From Grosmannia clavigera kw1407 (taxonomy: Eukaryota > Ascomycota > Sordariomycetes > Ophiostomatales > Ophiostomataceae), in assembly GCF_000143105.1 (NCBI RefSeq), contig NW_014040560.1:620001-684000 (forward strand): a stretch of DNA of 64,000 nucleotides. The letters run 5' to 3'. This document shows positions 47,426-58,879 of this stretch, piece by piece. The first letter of the stretch is position 1. Each line of letters starts with the position of its first letter. A program made the position numbers and the translations under genes. Under the pieces are notes generated by a model. That model did not search any database. It saw nothing but the letters and a program-made list of their open reading frames with translations, and was not told the DNA's origin.

Positions 47426-48270
47426 GGCTGTGATGCTTCTTCCCGGAGAGGGCCTATCCAACAGGACGATTCGCGATATTCATGTATTCGGCGGGCTCGA
47501 AGTGGTGGCAGGAAAGGGAGTTCGAGAGTGTTGGCGAGTGAGACGGCCGTTAAGCCGGTCGTATGTTTCGTATTCGGGCGGTTCGTTGAATCCGACGGAC
47601 AAACGGACAGATGTGGCCTCTGAGACAAAAGGAAGGCAGCCGAAGAAAGAATTGGCTACAAAAGGCTACAAAATCGAAAGAGCGAAGCACCCGGAAGAAG
47701 AGCACAACGGCAACTGCCAACGACAGGTATTAGGCCACTCAGCAAAGAGCCCCGAGCCGCGGCTGAGACAGGTTTCCTAGCAGGGATTATACGAAAAAAA
47801 CATGCTCGGCCGCAACGGCCGCACGCTCTCTGCACAATACGAGCGCAGGCAGTCCGCCAAGACGCCTTCTCTTAAAATTTAAGCTTCTTGGCTGTGTGGC
47901 TCAGCACCGATCCGCTTATGTGTTGTGGGGCTGTGGTGCACTGGGTGGAGGAACTGTATCTTATTTCAACGAATTTCTCTGCACTCTGCCGTCATCTGCC
48001 CTTCTCGGCCGTTTCCGGCTCTTGGCTGCATCGTAGCTGACTGGCGACGCGCGTCGAAAGGCCAGTCTTACAAATCATTAGAAAGACCACCGTGACAGCG
48101 TCAATGGTTTGTCATTTTTATTTTTATTTTATCTTTATCTGGTAGGCGCTGGCTGCATTGCCCCATAATCGTAGTGGCATGAATATCGCTAGACATCCTA
48201 GATACATCTAAAAAAAGAACAGTCCAACACAATAACTAGTAAACAGGCTATTCAGCCTTCAATTCGTCGC
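47426..48270. other. Spacer between ADAM and ACS genes
   Basis: ADAM promoter/leader and ACS 3' region. No gene is seen. A tract of T/A-rich sequence (TTTTATTTTTATTTTATC) at about 48115-48135 precedes the ACS stop by ~140 bp. Confidence 0.5.
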
Positions 48271-50856
48271 TCATTTCTTCTTCGCATCGTGCACAACATT
48301 GAGGATCTTGCTCACCACGCTCGGGTCGGACAACTGGTATTCAGTCAGTACAATTGGCATGCAGAAAGGTGTAGATAGGTAGCAGAAGCAGGACTTACCG
48401 TGGAGATATCACCCAACTGATCCTCCTCGCCGGCAAGGATCTTGCGCAGAATACGGCGCATAATCTTGCCCGACCGCGTCTTGGGAAGGTCAGGCACAAC
48501 ATAGATCGCCTTGGGTGCGGCAAACGGGCCGATGCTCTTGCGGACCTGCAGGGCAAGCTCCTTGCGAAGAGCATCTGTGACCTCGTTGCCGCTCTTCAGC
48601 GAGACGAATGCATTGACAGCCTGACCTGTCAGCTCGTCGTGCACGCCGACCACAGCCGACTCGGCCACGGCCGGGTGCTCGATCAGGGCCGCCTCGATCT
48701 CCGCCGTCGACAGACGGTGTCCGCTGACGTTGACAACGTCGTCCACGCGACCCCGGATCCAGTAGAAGCCCTCGTGATCGCGGCCAGCACCATCGCCCGT
48801 GAACTGCAGTTATCAAGTCAGCCGTCTGGCTCCGAGCAAAAAGCAACAAAGAAGGGCGCAGTTCAACTCACGTAGTAGCCCTTGTAGACATCCATGTACG
48901 TCTCCATATACCGCTTGTGCGAGCCCCAAACGGTGCGGGCCATGCTGGGCCACGGCTGCTTGAACGCAAGCACGCCCTCGACATCGTTGCCGGTGATCTC
49001 GACGCCGCTGACTGGGTCGATGATGGCCGGCTCAATGCCGAAGAACGGCAGAGAAGCTGAGCCTGGCTTTGTCGGCGTAACACCGGCCAGAGGCGTGATG
49101 ACGTTGGAGCCGGTCTCCGTTTGCCAGTATGTCTGTCAAGGTCAGCGATCATTACGGCACGACTGGCAAAGACTGAAAAGACTGAGAAGGACAAGCAATA
49201 CTCACGTCCACAACCTGTGCCTCCTCATTGCCGACCACCTCAAAGTACCACTTCCAGACCTCGGCAGCGATGGGCTCGCCGACCGATCCCAGCACACGCA
49301 GCGCACTCATGTCGTGCTTAACAAACTGGTCACCGGCGCGCTTCAGCAGCCGCAGAGCCGTGGGTGCGACGTAGAACTGGGTGACCTTGTGCTTCTCGAT
49401 AATGTCCCAGTAGCGCGAGAAATTCGGGTACGCCGGCGTGCCCTCAAACACGACCGTGGTCACGCCCAACAACAGCGGCGCATACACGACATACGTGTGG
49501 CCCGTGATCCAGCCCACATCGCCACCACAGAAGTAGCGGTCGCCCGGGTGGATGTCAAAGACGTACTTGCCCGTAGCTGCCGCACCGACGAGATAGCCGC
49601 CGGTGGTGTGCAGGACGCCCTTAGGCTTGCCGGTCGAACCGGAGGTGTACAGAAGGAAGAGCGGATCCTCCGAGTTGACGGGCTCCGGGGCAATGTACGA
49701 GGGCCACTTTGACACCTCCTCGTGCCACCAGAAGTCCCGGCCCTCGGTCCAGGGCACGTCGGCACCCGTGCGCTTGTACACCAGCACGTGGCTGACATCG
49801 GGGCACTGCTTCAGCGCATCGTCCACAATCTTCTTGGTGCCGATGAGCTTGCCGCCGCGCTTGCCCTCGTCCGAGGTGATGACGACCTTGCTCTTGGCGT
49901 CGAGCACGCGGTCACGCAGCGAGTCGGACGAGAAGCCGGCAAAGACGACCGAGTGCACCGCTCCGATGCGGCTGCACGCGAGGAGGGCGATGACGGCCTC
50001 CGGGATCATGGGAAGGTAGATGGCCACGGTGTCGCCTTTTTTGACGCCGAACTGCTTCAGCACGTAGGCCGTCTTGGATACCTCGCGCAGCAGCTCGCCA
50101 TACGTCAGCGTCCGCCCGTCCGACGGCTCGTCTGCCTCGTAGATGAGCGCCACCCGGTCGGGGTCCTTGAAGGCGTGGCGATCCACCAGATTGTACGACG
50201 CGTTCAGCTGGCCCTCGAGGAACCAGGCGACGTCGCCGTTGACGAGAGAGCCGCTGCGCACCGTCTGGAAGTCCCGCTGCCACGTGAGCAGCTCGCGTGC
50301 CTGGCGGCCCCAAAACTGGTCTGGCTGTCGGATCGACTCCTCGTACAGCGTCTTGTACTCATCGAGACCTGGCCGGTCATCAGCAATGAAGAACAGGGGC
50401 GCATAGATGGCCGTGGCGGAGACGACTTACCGGAAAGATGAGGCTTTGACGGGTGCTCTGTCGAGCCAATTAGCTAACGTTCTTTACCAATGTCCGACTC
50501 CGGAGTCCCAGTCTTCGCCGCATGGCCCAACTTCGCCGCCGTCCATTCTCCGGACGACGCAAGACAGGACCACGACGACGCCTTGCCAGGCCCTCGGCCA
50601 GCTTCATAGGACGACCTGAGACTCCCACGACCCTTTCGAGCTACCAGACAGAAGGGAATCTTGTGTGATTCTGAGACTTTACGTACTAGCCAGCATCTTC
50701 TCCGGTGGGTCTGTCAACGGCTGGTTAGTGGCTTTCCCAATGTCTCCCCTATTTTGCCCCAACAAAAAAAAAAAAAAAAAATGTGAGCTCACGAAAGGTA
50801 TCGACCTCGTGGGCCTCGGCTACCACGGGAATCTTCTTGGGCGCCGACGCAGCCAT
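48271..50856 (-). CDS. ACS1: Acetyl-CoA synthetase (acetate-CoA ligase)
   Basis: Exons (minus) 50856-50793, 50710-50687, 50457-50431, 50368-49206, 49132-48872, 48803-48399 and 48333-48271 give 668 aa, normal for the family. It activates acetate to acetyl-CoA via acetyl-AMP, for growth on acetate/ethanol and for histone acetylation. AMP-binding motifs: LLYTSGSTGKPKGV (P-loop, A3), TYWQTETGSN (A5), FTGDGAGRDHEGFYWIRGRVDD (A7/A8 with hinge Asp), VSGHRLSTAEIE, and the C-terminal LPKTRSGKIMRR with the catalytic Lys. Two consecutive microexons (24 and 27 nt) follow exon 1; joined they read HPPEKMLAK then HPSKPHLSG, typical of the ACS N-terminus. Intron 1 carries an 18-base A run (T on the coding strand). 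The second intron is unusually long (229 nt). Confidence 0.95.
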
Positions 50857-53800
50857 TTTCGACAGCAATAGGAGGGAGAAGTGGCGGAGGGGTCGTTTGG
50901 TTCCTGGACAGCTGCCTGCTGTTTGGCTAGCCGGGTCCTCGCACGTTTCCTAGTGCTATTTAAACAGAAGGAAACCGATAAGACGGTGTAGAGGCGTCAG
51001 GAGAAGCCGTGCTGTGTCACGTTGTTATTGAGACGTGTGGACCGACGGTGAGAACAGGGGGGTGAGGCGTTGGCACTCGTAGAAGAAAAGGTCGACGGCG
51101 GGGTGATAGGAAGATTATAAAGGGCAGACGAGAGAGAAGAGGCGGCGTGGAAGCAGATAAAAGAAGGAGGACAATGATAGAAAGGCAACAAAAGATTATA
51201 CCGACCGGCCTAACGGGTAGAAGAGAGGGGGACGGAGGAGTTAATAAGTTGCGAGAGCAAGCGCATTGCGATACGGAGCAGAGCTCTGTCGATTAGCACT
51301 CGGCATCCACAGTGCTTCTTTGTAGCGTGCGAATGAGGTCCGGCATAGAGTCTATGACACGGACCCAGTATTAGCGCATTGTCGAATTAGTGTGCACCAG
51401 TGCACGCGGGGAGGGGTGTATGGGGAACCTCACAGAGCAGATTCGAGGGGAACGGAGTAGGGGAAGAAAAGGAAACGGGTGGCAGCCCTAGGACGATTGC
51501 AGACAAACTGCGGAGGGTGGCGATGACCTGGGCGTGGGATATGGGTGGACGGAAGGGAGAAGAGGCCAATAGAGCACAAAGACGAAGCCGGGGGTGTCTG
51601 GGCGAGGGAGGGGGTGAGGTCAGGAGGAAGCTCTGGGTGTGCGTGCTAGGCTTGTGACGCAGCTCGTCCTCGTATCTTCCATAGTACTTGCAGAGACAAG
51701 AGTACCTGGACGAGCGACAATCCTGAGCGGATCCGTCCTGGTCTGGGCCAAGGACCAGTGCCATTCGATTCCGTCCGTCCGACGTCGTCTCGGGGCGTGC
51801 TTGTCCCACTCTGCCGTCCAGCTGGATGTGGAGCTGGTCCTGGACGTCCGTGGCTGCGGGAGCCGTGGAGGAAACCTGATGCTGGGGACGAGGCGGAGTT
51901 GTGTCTCGACAACGACCGTTCCTCGAGCAGTTTCGTCGTGCCTGTTGGGAGAAAAAGAGACGTCAGAAAATGATGCCCGAGATCGTTCTGTTGTAGGTGG
52001 GCCACAGCGGGCTGGCACCTTCTCTCTCCGGCAGTGCGCATAGTACCAGGACGAGATGCATGGCGAGCACGACTATTACGGGAAGGCACGACTGCCCTCC
52101 TTCTCTTGAACGAGGCGCATTTACTTCTACTATGTACAGCGGGCATCTTGGCGATGTTTTTAGCATGCTCGAGGAATCGTCATTGCCACTCTTGGCCGCC
52201 CACCAGCCGCCACGACGCAGCGCCATGTGCGATCTCACAGCATCGGATGCAATGGGACGCGGTCGTCCAGGACGTCCGGTGAGGCAAACGCTCGTCGCAC
52301 CGCCTTCAGGTCTCGTCCTGCCTCCCGACCTCTGGCTGACAGGACCCCGCATGCGCGTTGGCGATTTGAGCTGGGGCAGGAGCGGGTCTCCCAACAAGGC
52401 AGGAAGGCAGGGTCGACAGCGGCCCAATCATGCAGCAGACGATCAGCCACGCAGGACAGCAACCCCCAATCGTATCCTCGTTGAGCCTTAGCGTGCTCGA
52501 CCGGCAGACCAACGGCCTAGCTCTGTCCAGGCAGCCGCACGAGACCAAGGGTGAACGGAGAAATCTGGAGCAGCAGGAAGGGGGGGTCCTAAAGCGAAGG
52601 CCGACAAGACGCCAGAGACGACTCGTCCTCGGCTGGCGTGCTCTGCTCGTATTGGGCGGCTTCGGAGTGAGGCTGCCGGTGTGGCCCTCTGGGGGAACAG
52701 AGAGCACAGAGCACACAGCGACTTAGCCGAGACGCGACAGTCTTCCCATTTCTCCAGTCGCACCGTCCCGATAGTACGATTCAGCACGACGCACACATTG
52801 TATCTTACTCTACGCTTGCATGCTGACCAGAATGCCGCATGGTCCTTGCTCTGTGGATACATAGTAGAGCATCGCATCTTGTTCTGCCATATGTGTGCTC
52901 CGTAAGCGCTGAGAGAACGGCAAGCCTTGGCCGTGAACGTGGCGTATTGCTTGCTGACTCTGACCTGTAAGACTCCTGCACTGTCCTTGTAAGCTTGGCT
53001 AACCGAATTCGAGCCGTCGTTTTCATAAATTATTTTTACACCCTGGACAAAAGGAGGCGCTAGCCGCCTTTCACCACATTCCGTGATATCGCAATACCAC
53101 GCCAAAAAAAAGCCAAAAAAGGACCCGCACCAAAGGCTGCTATCAGCTCGCAGTCACCTACATATACTCCTTCTCTCTGGTCCTTCTTTTCGCCATCCGC
53201 TGAACAACCGAGAGCCGAACTTCGAAATGAAACTGCAGACTGCCCCAGTGTGTTCCATACGCAGATCTTCCCTGTATTCCACCAGTTGCAGACTCCGTAT
53301 CCATTGCCGTTTTCGGCCCTGGTGGACACTCCTGCACGGCCACCACGGTTCTCCTGCATTAGCCCCTCTCGTGCTCTGCTCTACCGATGTTATCCTAAGC
53401 TGATAGCGGAAATGGGCTGTGCTAGCACGTTCAGTCTAGAAATTAGGTAGCCTAACATGAGCTCATAGGTAGCCTGTGTCGGTTATGTAAGATACAACGG
53501 CAGCATTGCGGTCTGCATTTCAGACAATTCTCCAAGGAAGTGGCCAAACCATATGTCCAGTCACAGGACTATTTCTACTCCGTAGAGCCGTCGCGTGATC
53601 GTCTCAACATGTTTATTCGTCCCGATCCCGACCGCTAGCTGATGGTGGTAAGACGCAACAAAAACAAAAAGACTGGACTAGGCTAGACACAGCACGGCTG
53701 GGCAATTGCGCGCTCAGCATCTTCGGCTGTAACATAGGCGTGCACGGCTTTGCATGCAGATCGGCTCTGGCCAACACACGACGTATCTTATCTGGTCCCG

Positions 53801-53960
53801 TCAGAAGCCGGCTCCGTTGGTTCCTCGGATGCGCTCTTCACGGGAAGACGGCCGCGCTCGTCGCCATGACCCACCCTGGCTTCCAGGATGGAATACGAAG
53901 TAGTGCCAAGCCAGACTCGTCATTGGCTCCGCTTCTCCTTGTCGTTGCCTCGGTCGACTC
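50857..53960. other. Long spacer between ACS1 and RFC5
   Basis: About 3.1 kb, holding the ACS1 promoter and the RFC5 3' region. C/T-rich minus-strand sequence at 51000-51250 fits an ACS1 leader. Several open frames of 100-200 codons overlap in GC-rich 51.4-52.7 kb, but none shows a domain, a good start or a splice continuation. GTAAGATAC-type words occur at 52800 and 53487 and TACTCCGTA near 53577. Confidence 0.5.
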
Positions 53961-55134
53961 TTACATGTCCATGCTCATGAGGTACATTTCGAATATCCGC
54001 ATAAACTTGGCCACGAACGCCTCCAGGTGGAAGATCACCTTGGTACCCGTCTTGATGCGGTGCTCGTAAAAGGCCGACCATCGGATCACCTCCGGTTTCA
54101 ACTCGGCGTCGATCAGCGCCACCAGCTTGAACGTCAACGTCCGCAGAATTGTCGTCGGCGGGATGCAGTGTGTCAGGAGATCGTACAGCTTCGCCCGCAC
54201 CTGCAGGATGCGTGCCGGTGTGTGCTCGTCCATGATCTCCTTGGCGACGTGGCCGATGAGGGCTTCCCAGTCGGGTGGCGGGATGGGCGTGCTGTCTACT
54301 ACCTTCTCGCTGCGACCGTTAGCACGAGAGAGACGAGAAGGAGACCAGGGAAATATGCCTACTTTTGTGCGTGCACGGCCTCGTACATCAGCAGCGCCCG
54401 CCGCAGGTTCCGCCCGCTGCCCTCGGCGACACGGCGCTGTAGCGCCGGCACAGCCGGCCAGCCCTCCCGCTGCGCCGCGGCTGCCAGGACGCCGCAGATC
54501 TCGTCGTGCGAGGGCGCGGCCACGCGCACCAGCAGCGTGCGCGACCGGATGGGCGCGATGATGTTGGCCGTCGACGTGGCCAGCAAGATGAGCCGCAGAT
54601 TGGGCGAGTACTTTTCCATCGTGCGGCGCAGGGCTGCCTGGGCGTCGCGTGTCAGGTGGTCGGCCTCGTTGATCACCACGACTTTGAAGCGTTGCCGGGC
54701 AGCCTGGTCGACTTGCTGTGTCTGCGCCACCTCCTTGAGCAGGTCCTGCACTACCACGCGGTCGTAGTTGCCCACGTCCGACGGCGTGATCTCCATATGG
54801 TAGACCGAAGCCACGATGTTGAACTCGAGCTTCCGGTTGCTCGTCGTCTGGAACACGCGCGCGTCAATCTTGATCTTCTCCACGCCCGGCCCGTACAGCT
54901 CCTTCAGCGTCGCCACGATTCTTGTCTTCTTGCCCGCTCCCGATGGCCCGTACACCAGCAGATGTGGGAAGTCGCCGCTGCGAGCCTGTCATGGGAGGAT
55001 TAGCACGGAAGAGTCCCTCTACCATCCCTCGAGTCGATCTCACGTACAAGTGCTCGTAGTCGGTCTGTCAGCTCTGGGTGATACGTCAGCGTGTCCAGAG
55101 ACCGCGGCCGGTGCTTGTCGACAATCAGCGCCAT
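53961..55134 (-). CDS. RFC5: Replication factor C subunit 5 (human RFC3 orthologue type)
   Basis: Exons (minus) 55134-55048, 54985-54363 and 54309-53961 give 352 aa. It is a small subunit of the clamp loader that places PCNA on DNA. The start MALIVDKHRPRSLDTL is the RFC box preceding the AAA+ domain. The P-loop is GPSGAGKKTR, the variant typical of this subunit. The Walker B equivalent is VVINEADHLTRDAQAALRR, and the SRC motif appears as PIRSRTLLVRV. The C-terminal helical collar ends FHLEAFVAKFMRIFEMYL. Introns 54986-55047 and 54310-54362 keep frame. An ACGCGT box lies ~110 bp upstream. Confidence 0.95.
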
Positions 55135-55242
55135 GATTCCGTGATTCTGAGAACGGTCGTGATTGTGAACTTAGTCGGGGACTGCTCCGTAGAGAGCAAA
55201 GGGTTATGAAAGGCTGCGATGGACTAACTCATCAAAAGTCTG

Positions 55243-55248
55243 ACGCGT
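55243..55248. promoter_or_regulatory. MCB (ACGCGT) upstream of RFC5
   Basis: ACGCGT lies 109-114 bp upstream of the RFC5 start codon. This MluI cell-cycle box is the known MBF target driving G1/S expression of replication genes, including clamp-loader genes in yeasts. A second partial ACGCG occurs about 25 bases further upstream. Function is inferred. Confidence 0.6.
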
Positions 55249-55953
55249 CGCAATGAACAAATCCATTAACGCGGTAGTGGTCCGTGCGGACAGCTGCAGA
55301 CTGGCCGTCCCCACATAAGCGGATCTCTCGTGGGGTCAATTATCCCACTGAAATGATTCCTGAGTTGACAATGGCACGTATTTTACGGAGTACGGAGTAC
55401 AATAAACCCTACTATAACTACCGCCGGTTACGAAATAGTTCCCTGTAGCGATAGCAAGCTCTGAGCAATTCTTCGTGTGCCTGTTCATTGTAACACATCC
55501 CTCTCACGGTCTTATCAAAGAGGAGTTTGCTTCTCAATTGACAATTAGGCTGCTTAGTATGGTTAGGGAAAAGAAAGAGGGGGAAGAAAACGACATTCTA
55601 TGTGTGGCATATGTCGCTACAACGTGGTAACAAGACAGCGTTCCTTCTGCAATCGTAGAAATCCAACAAGAAGGAAGAGAGCTTCATTGTCCCAGACGAG
55701 AAATAGCACTTTGAAAGGAGAGTTTCACTAATTAAGTGCTGCATCCCATCACAATACCTTGCTCGTATATACATGCAACCGCGGTAGTCGATCGCTTTTG
55801 CTTCATTAATTTACATGTCTGTATACCTTATTTTGAGCGTCACTCCCTTCCTCTCTTTTCCGACAGTGGTGGTAGTGTACAGGTAAGTGAACGCCAGGGC
55901 TCTCGTGGCACAAGTGGCCTACATGCAAGTCCAGCACTTGGTTTCCCCAGTCT
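55249..55953. other. Spacer between RFC5 and uL16m
   Basis: AT-rich spacer with a tandem TACGGAGTACGGAGTAC at about 55384-55400. No gene is seen; the part near 55735-55950 is the likely 3' UTR of uL16m. Confidence 0.5.
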
Positions 55954-56846
55954 TCATGGGGCTGGTGTCGTGGAATTGGATGTGGCTGCCGCTTCTGCGA
56001 TCTTTACTTGCTGGGCGGCGGGTAGCTGCCATGGACGCTTGAGGTCCTCCAGGGTCAGGCCGTCCTCGAGCTTGGTGATGCCGACAATGGGAGGGTCGCC
56101 CTTCTTGACGAACTCGTACTGGCCGGGCATCTTGTTTCCGGCGAGCCGGAAGGCGTCCCGTGCAACCTGTTCGTGGATGGCGCCGCGGATCTCAAAGATG
56201 ACGCGGTTGACGGCCACACGGGAGGCCCAATGGTCGAACGAACCCTTGCCCTTGCCCATTCGTATCTAAGGGACTTGTCAGTGTCTGAGGAGGAAAGGAG
56301 ATAAAAGACAAAGAACAAGGGCAAGGAGAAAGATAGAATTGGCAAAACATCAAGCCTTCTTTTCTGCTAGTCCTCTTCCCCGTCTTCACGCACCTCGTTT
56401 CCGCTGATGAACACGCCAATGTTGCAGTTGACCCGCTTGTACAGGCGGTACCGCTGTCCGCGCAGCCGCTGCTTGATGGTGTCCTCGGCCACCTTGAGCT
56501 GGGCCGCGCTGATGCGTCGGTGGTGGTCGCACATGCGAAGGCCGTAGTCGCCCCACACGATGGTGGTGCCCTTGACGGAGCCGCCCGTGGCCACACGCGG
56601 ACGGCCCTTCATCATGCGGCGCTTGCGGTTGAGACTGGGCTCAAGCCAGGTGCCGGCGGCGACAGCCGTGGCTGAGAAGGCGCGGCGGCCGGCCACGGCG
56701 AGGGGGGACATCGGCAGCGTCAGCGAGAACATGGACGGTGCCGCAGCAAATGCCGCTGCTGCTGTCGATGCCGTCTTCGGGGCGATCGTGAGACGCTGGA
56801 CGGCTCGGAGGAGCCCGGAGGCCGCCCAGGCGTTGTGTGCTGCCAT
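55954..56846 (-). CDS. MRPL16: Mitochondrial large-subunit ribosomal protein uL16m
   Basis: Exons (minus) 56846-56394 and 56265-55954 give 254 aa. The N-terminal ~65 residues are Ala/Arg/Ser-rich without acidic residues, a mitochondrial presequence ending near AFSATAVAAGTWLEP. The uL16 core follows: RKRRMMKGRPRVATGGSVKG, GDYGLRMCDHHRRISAAQL, RMGKGKGSFDHWASRVAVNRVIFEI and EQVARDAFRLAGNKMPGQYEFV. Intron 56266-56393 (128 nt) has a GTGCGT donor and CTTAG acceptor and yields NEIRMGKGKG. Upstream in-frame codons to 57014 look non-coding, so the ATG at 56846 is preferred. Confidence 0.93.
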
Positions 56847-57205
56847 CGGACGGAGAGGCTCGGGAGCAAGGATAGCAAAGGAGAACGAGAGCTGCACGCG
56901 GCCGGTGGCGTGGAGATTGTCGGGCGTCGTTCCGCGTTGGGTCTGCTGCGGGACAGTCTGCGATGTCGTCCAGATATGGGAAAAAATATGGTGATGCGAG
57001 AAGTTTGGACCCACTTCAATTGGCTTTTTGGCCCCTCAGTTTCCAGGCACCAATTATGGCGTCCCACCACATATGGCTTTTGACGACGTATGCTGCATTT
57101 TTGGGAGCGTTTTACTGTAACAAGGAACGACCATGGTTGGAGGGTATGTATATCTAGTCGCAGATATTTTGAGACTGCGTTTTTTCACAACCAACGACCG
57201 CAATT
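56847..57205. other. Short spacer
   Basis: This separates the uL16m promoter from the 3' end of the oxidoreductase gene. No gene or motif of note. Confidence 0.5.
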
Positions 57206-58322
57206 TCAGTTCTTAGCCTCCTCTCTGCACAACAGCCACTCATGCTTGGTGGCGACACGCTCATAGGCGTGCAGGGCGTCCGGCAAGGCGAAGACGGAGT
57301 CGACAGGGATGCGCACGCTGCCGGCCTCGAGCAGGTGGGCTAGGTAGACGCCGTCGTCGTGGGCTGGCGGCGTGCTGAATATGGCGTAGCGGCGTGGTAC
57401 GCCGCCCATCCAGGTTGGAAGACAGGTGTTGAGCGGCACGTTGCGGACTGTGGCCAGCCAGCCGTTGACGCTGCTGGCGTTGGCACCACTGACGTTGATC
57501 AGGGCTCCGTCGGCTTGAAGGTACGCCGGCGAGTGGTCGAAGAGCGGCTGCGAGCCGACGCAATCAAACAGAAAGTCGAACGGACGGTCACCGTAGTTCT
57601 GAGCCAGGTAGGCCGGAAGGGGATTGTGCTGGTGATAGTCGATGAACTGGGATGTCAGCTGTAGTCATTCTTATTTTTTTTCCTGTTTTCTCCCTTCTTT
57701 TTTCCTTCTTTTCTCCTTTTTTTCGCCATCTTTCTCGCTCTCTTTCTCTTTCCGTCTCTCTCCCTCACCTCATCTGCCCCCAGGCCGCGCACCATGGCCT
57801 CGTTGCCCCCGCTGGCCACAGCCTCGACGCTAGCTCCGTGCAGCTTGCACAGCTGTACCAGCACCGAGCCGACGGATCCGCTGGCGCCGTTGACGAGCAC
57901 CGTTTGGCCGGCGCACAGGCTGGCCGTGCGAATCATCTTGAGGGCAGTGCAGCCGCAGCAGTGCAGTCCCGCGGCGTCCTCGAGGCCGACAGCGTCATCG
58001 ATTTGAGTTACCTGGCTGGCCGGCAGCCGCACGTACTCGGCCAACGCGCCGCGACCACCTCGCCCGAGAGCTCCAGTTCCGGGATGTAACGAGGTCCCGT
58101 CAGGAACGCCAGGCTGCTCGGCACCATTTGCAGCAGCAGCTCCGAGTTGAACTGCAGCGGCACGTACGCCACCCGGATCAGCACGTCGGCCGACGACCGG
58201 TTTGTTGGTACGGCCGGTGTCGGAAGGCCGTCCACCAGCTCCAGCACGTGGCTCGCTGCACCGCGACCTGTCCGCAGCCATGCGCGCATCGTCGGTGGCG
58301 GCAGGCCTGTCGTTGACGCCAT
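57206..58322 (-). pseudogene. Zinc-less MDR oxidoreductase (quinone oxidoreductase-like), frame-broken
   Basis: Pieces (minus): 58322 to about 58053, then the other frame from about 58050 to 57769, then exon 57646-57206 after intron 57647-57768. It begins MASTTGLPPPTMRAWL with a GroES-like fold (DVLIRVAYVPLQFNSEL, PELELSGEVV). It resumes with ALAEYVRLPASQ, the Rossmann loop NGASGSVGSVLVQLC and the C-terminal FDFLFDCVGSQPLFDHS. Relatives have about 20-25 further residues (the V-G-D-x-V-F-G strand) between GEVV and ALAEYV; here they are absent and the frame changes by one base at the same spot. A small deletion or an assembly collapse would explain both. NAD(P)H-dependent oxidoreductase activity would be expected of an intact copy. 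Confidence 0.75.
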
Positions 58323-58879
58323 TTTCGGGGCACCTCGTTCCGACCTGGAGTGAATGGCTGCGGGTGTGGGAAAATGCAGAGTGTGGAGTGCTGAGTGCAA
58401 TGTCTAAGTCGGCGAGGGGAAGTGACCGATCGTATGCTTTGTAAACGTCGAGACAATTTGGCCTACGCGGCTATGCCTGCCTGCCTCTGCTTACCTGCGA
58501 AGAATTATCCCTTACACCTCTTTTGATAGGGGACCTTCGGGACAATCTCATATTCCGTCCGTATGGCTCTGGGCCGTAGTTCTGACGATAGGAGATCACG
58601 TTGGATGACTAAGCGACGTATCGCCATCGGGGCACACTGCCTGCGATCACTCCGTGAATGAGGCCGCCTTGCTGCCACGTTAATCATATTATCAGCGTAA
58701 AGTGTTGCTTTGATAGCTTTCCTGGTTCAGACTGTGATCAAAAGTAGGGTTTCCGTCAGATGTAAAGTATGGCAGTTGTTGAACTTCTTGAAAGCTAACT
58801 AAATACGATCTACAGGGCCGCTTCCGAAAGCAAAATCAAGGCCAAAAGCCCAGGGGCAAGCACATCAGCGTTCTCCAGT
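58323..58879. other. Spacer between oxidoreductase and GH3 genes
   Basis: Promoter side of the oxidoreductase and 3' side of the GH3 gene. No gene is seen; AT-rich near 58690-58810. Confidence 0.5.

Noticed and set aside
47426..47461. Upstream extension of the ADAM frame
   Set aside because: The extension begins with a non-ATG codon; the ATG at 47425 starts the hydrophobic N-terminus.
51639..52491. Overlapping 130-165 codon frames on both strands
   Set aside because: Mutually exclusive overlapping frames without motifs; typical of GC-rich non-coding DNA.
52488..53105. 205-codon minus-strand open frame
   Set aside because: It has no ATG start at its upstream end, unusual composition, no domain and no splice partner; likely chance in GC-rich spacer.
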